The notes under the pieces: model-generated | The model's database searches: none | What the model was told of the DNA's origin: nothing | Seen by the model: the letters and a program-made list of their open reading frames with translations, nothing else | Assembly (NCBI GenBank): GCA_003162495.1 | Contig: PMOF01000092.1 | Span: forward strand, 3,867 to 11,408 | Direction: 5' to 3' | Origin: Acidobacteriaceae bacterium | GTDB lineage: Bacteria > Acidobacteriota > Terriglobia > Terriglobales > Acidobacteriaceae | Length of the DNA: 7,542 nucleotides | Program-made: the position numbers and the translations under genes | In this document: one piece after another, positions 6,604-7,542 of the stretch | Layout: every line of letters begins with the position of its first letter | Numbering within the stretch: the first letter of the stretch is position 1

Positions 6604-7542
6604 ATGTCCACCGAGGCCTCGGCAACCTCTGTATGCGCAGGTTTTTCAGCGCCGGGAAAACGGAATACCTTGATCGACATTCATCATCACCTGATCTACG
6701 GAGTGGACGACGGGGCCCCCGACCTGGAAACCTCTCTGGCCATGGCCCATGAAGCTGCGCGCGAGGGCGTAACGCATATCGTCTGCACGCCGCATGCCAA
6801 CGACCGTTATCCGTATCAGGCCGAGTTGAACGCGGAACGGCTTGCCGAGTTGCGCCACCTGCTCGACGGTGTCGTCGAGTTGAGCCTGGCGTGCGATTTC
6901 CACCTGACCGCCGAGAATATCTTCGACGCGCTGGCCCATCCCCACCGCTACTCGATCGACGGCAAAGGCTACCTGCTCATCGAATTTCCAGACGTGGTCA
7001 TCCCGCAGCAATTGCATGACGCCATGCATCGATTGCGATTGGCGGGCTACACCCTGATCGTCACCCATCCGGAGCGCAACCGGGTGATCTACCAGCAGCC
7101 GGAGATGCTGGCCGAGTTCATGCGCGACGGTTGCCTGGTTCAGGTCACCGCAGGCTCCCTGTATGGGCGCTTCGGCAATCAGGCGCAAGCCTTCGCCAAC
7201 GCCTTGCTGGAGCGCAACTGGATTCACTTCCTGGCCACCGACGCGCACAACACCAAGTGGCGTCCGCCGCACCTGAAAAAAGGCTATGGCTACGTGGCTG
7301 AGCGGGCCGGCGAAGAAACCGCGCATCGGTTGTGTGTCGCCAATCCACTCGCCGCGGTGGAGGGAGCTGCCTGGCCCGCCCAGCCCGAGCCGGTGGGCTT
7401 ATGGGACAATGTGCCCCTGAAGCTCGACCCAAAGCGCTTTGCCGACGACTCCAAAGCCGCCACCCGGAAAGGCAAGCCCCCGGAATCCGATCCTTCCGGA
7501 AAAGACAAGGACGCTCCCAAGTCGGCTGCCAAAGGCTTTTGG
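6604..7542 (+). CDS. CpsB/YwqE-family PHP-domain protein-tyrosine phosphatase, 3' end cut
   Basis: The 313 visible residues run off the right edge without a stop. Metal-site motifs of the PHP-type tyrosine phosphatases appear in order: DIHHHL with His27 and His29, the [11 protein letters not shown] segment, CTPH with His64, CDFHL with Asp98, THPERN with His155 and TDAHN with Asp213 and His215. Known members (YwqE, CpsB, Wzb-unrelated) dephosphorylate bacterial tyrosine kinases and their substrates and so control capsule or exopolysaccharide assembly in the cytoplasm. Family proteins are about 250-260 residues. Here a hydrophilic tail rich in Lys, Ser, Pro and Asp extends from about 260 to the edge, ending AAKGFW. 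The ATG at 6604 has GGAG (6593-6596) at 7-nt spacing. Asp98 stands where many relatives have Glu. Exopolysaccharide genes are expected to the right, but none is visible, so the role is inferred from family only. Confidence 0.85.
   Translation, partial: MSTEASATSVCAGFSAPGKRNTLIDIHHHLIYGVDDGAPDLETSLAMAHEAAREGVTHIVCTPHANDRYPYQAELNAERLAELRHLLDGVVELSLACDFHLTAENIFDALAHPHRYSIDGKGYLLIEFPDVVIPQQLHDAMHRLRLAGYTLIVTHPERNRVIYQQPEMLAEFMRDGCLVQVTAGSLYGRFGNQAQAFANALLERNWIHFLATDAHNTKWRPPHLKKGYGYVAERAGEETAHRLCVANPLAAVEGAAWPAQPEPVGLWDNVPLKLDPKRFADDSKAATRKGKPPESDPSGKDKDAPKSAAKGFW

Overview
This 7.5 kb window comes from the chromosome of a high-GC bacterium and looks like ordinary, compactly packed chromosomal DNA. 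The mix of genes fits a soil-type member of the Acidobacteriota, class Terriglobia. It includes a KorA-type 2-oxoacid:ferredoxin oxidoreductase, a secreted two-module VOC protein, an exported GH31 alpha-glucosidase and a YwqE/CpsB-type PHP phosphatase with a basic C-terminal tail. This placement rests on family resemblance recalled from memory, not on a search, and is tentative. I see no tRNA, rRNA, CRISPR array, insertion sequence or phage gene.

Layout from left to right: (1) the 5' part of a minus-strand korA-like gene (1-505), cut by the window edge, with a TATAAT -10 box upstream; (2) a 363-bp stretch with no convincing gene; (3) a plus-strand secreted protein made of two tandem VOC/glyoxalase-like modules (869-1807); (4) a minus-strand MATE exporter of the NorM type (1794-3182), whose 3' end overlaps that of the VOC gene by 14 bp; (5) a 132-bp divergent intergenic region with a perfect 7-5-7 inverted repeat; (6) a plus-strand exported GH31 alpha-glucosidase (3315-5879), followed after 4 nt by a DUF1990/UPF0548 gene (5884-6474), very likely in one transcript; (7) a 129-bp gap with a plausible promoter, then the start of a CpsB/YwqE-family PHP tyrosine phosphatase gene (6604 to the right edge, stop not reached).

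The genes do not form one pathway. The GH31 enzyme would release glucose or related sugars from alpha-glucosides outside the cytoplasm. The DUF1990 partner has no assigned function. The MATE pump would export cationic or amphipathic compounds using an ion gradient. The CpsB-type phosphatase probably starts or belongs to an exopolysaccharide control locus continuing to the right. KorA belongs to central carbon metabolism, with its partner korB expected beyond the left edge.

No clear new multi-gene system is visible. The observations most worth checking are the inverted repeat between the divergent MATE and GH31 genes, the asymmetric metal-ligand pattern in the tandem VOC protein, the coupled GH31/DUF1990 pair, and the unexplained intergenic stretch upstream of the VOC gene.
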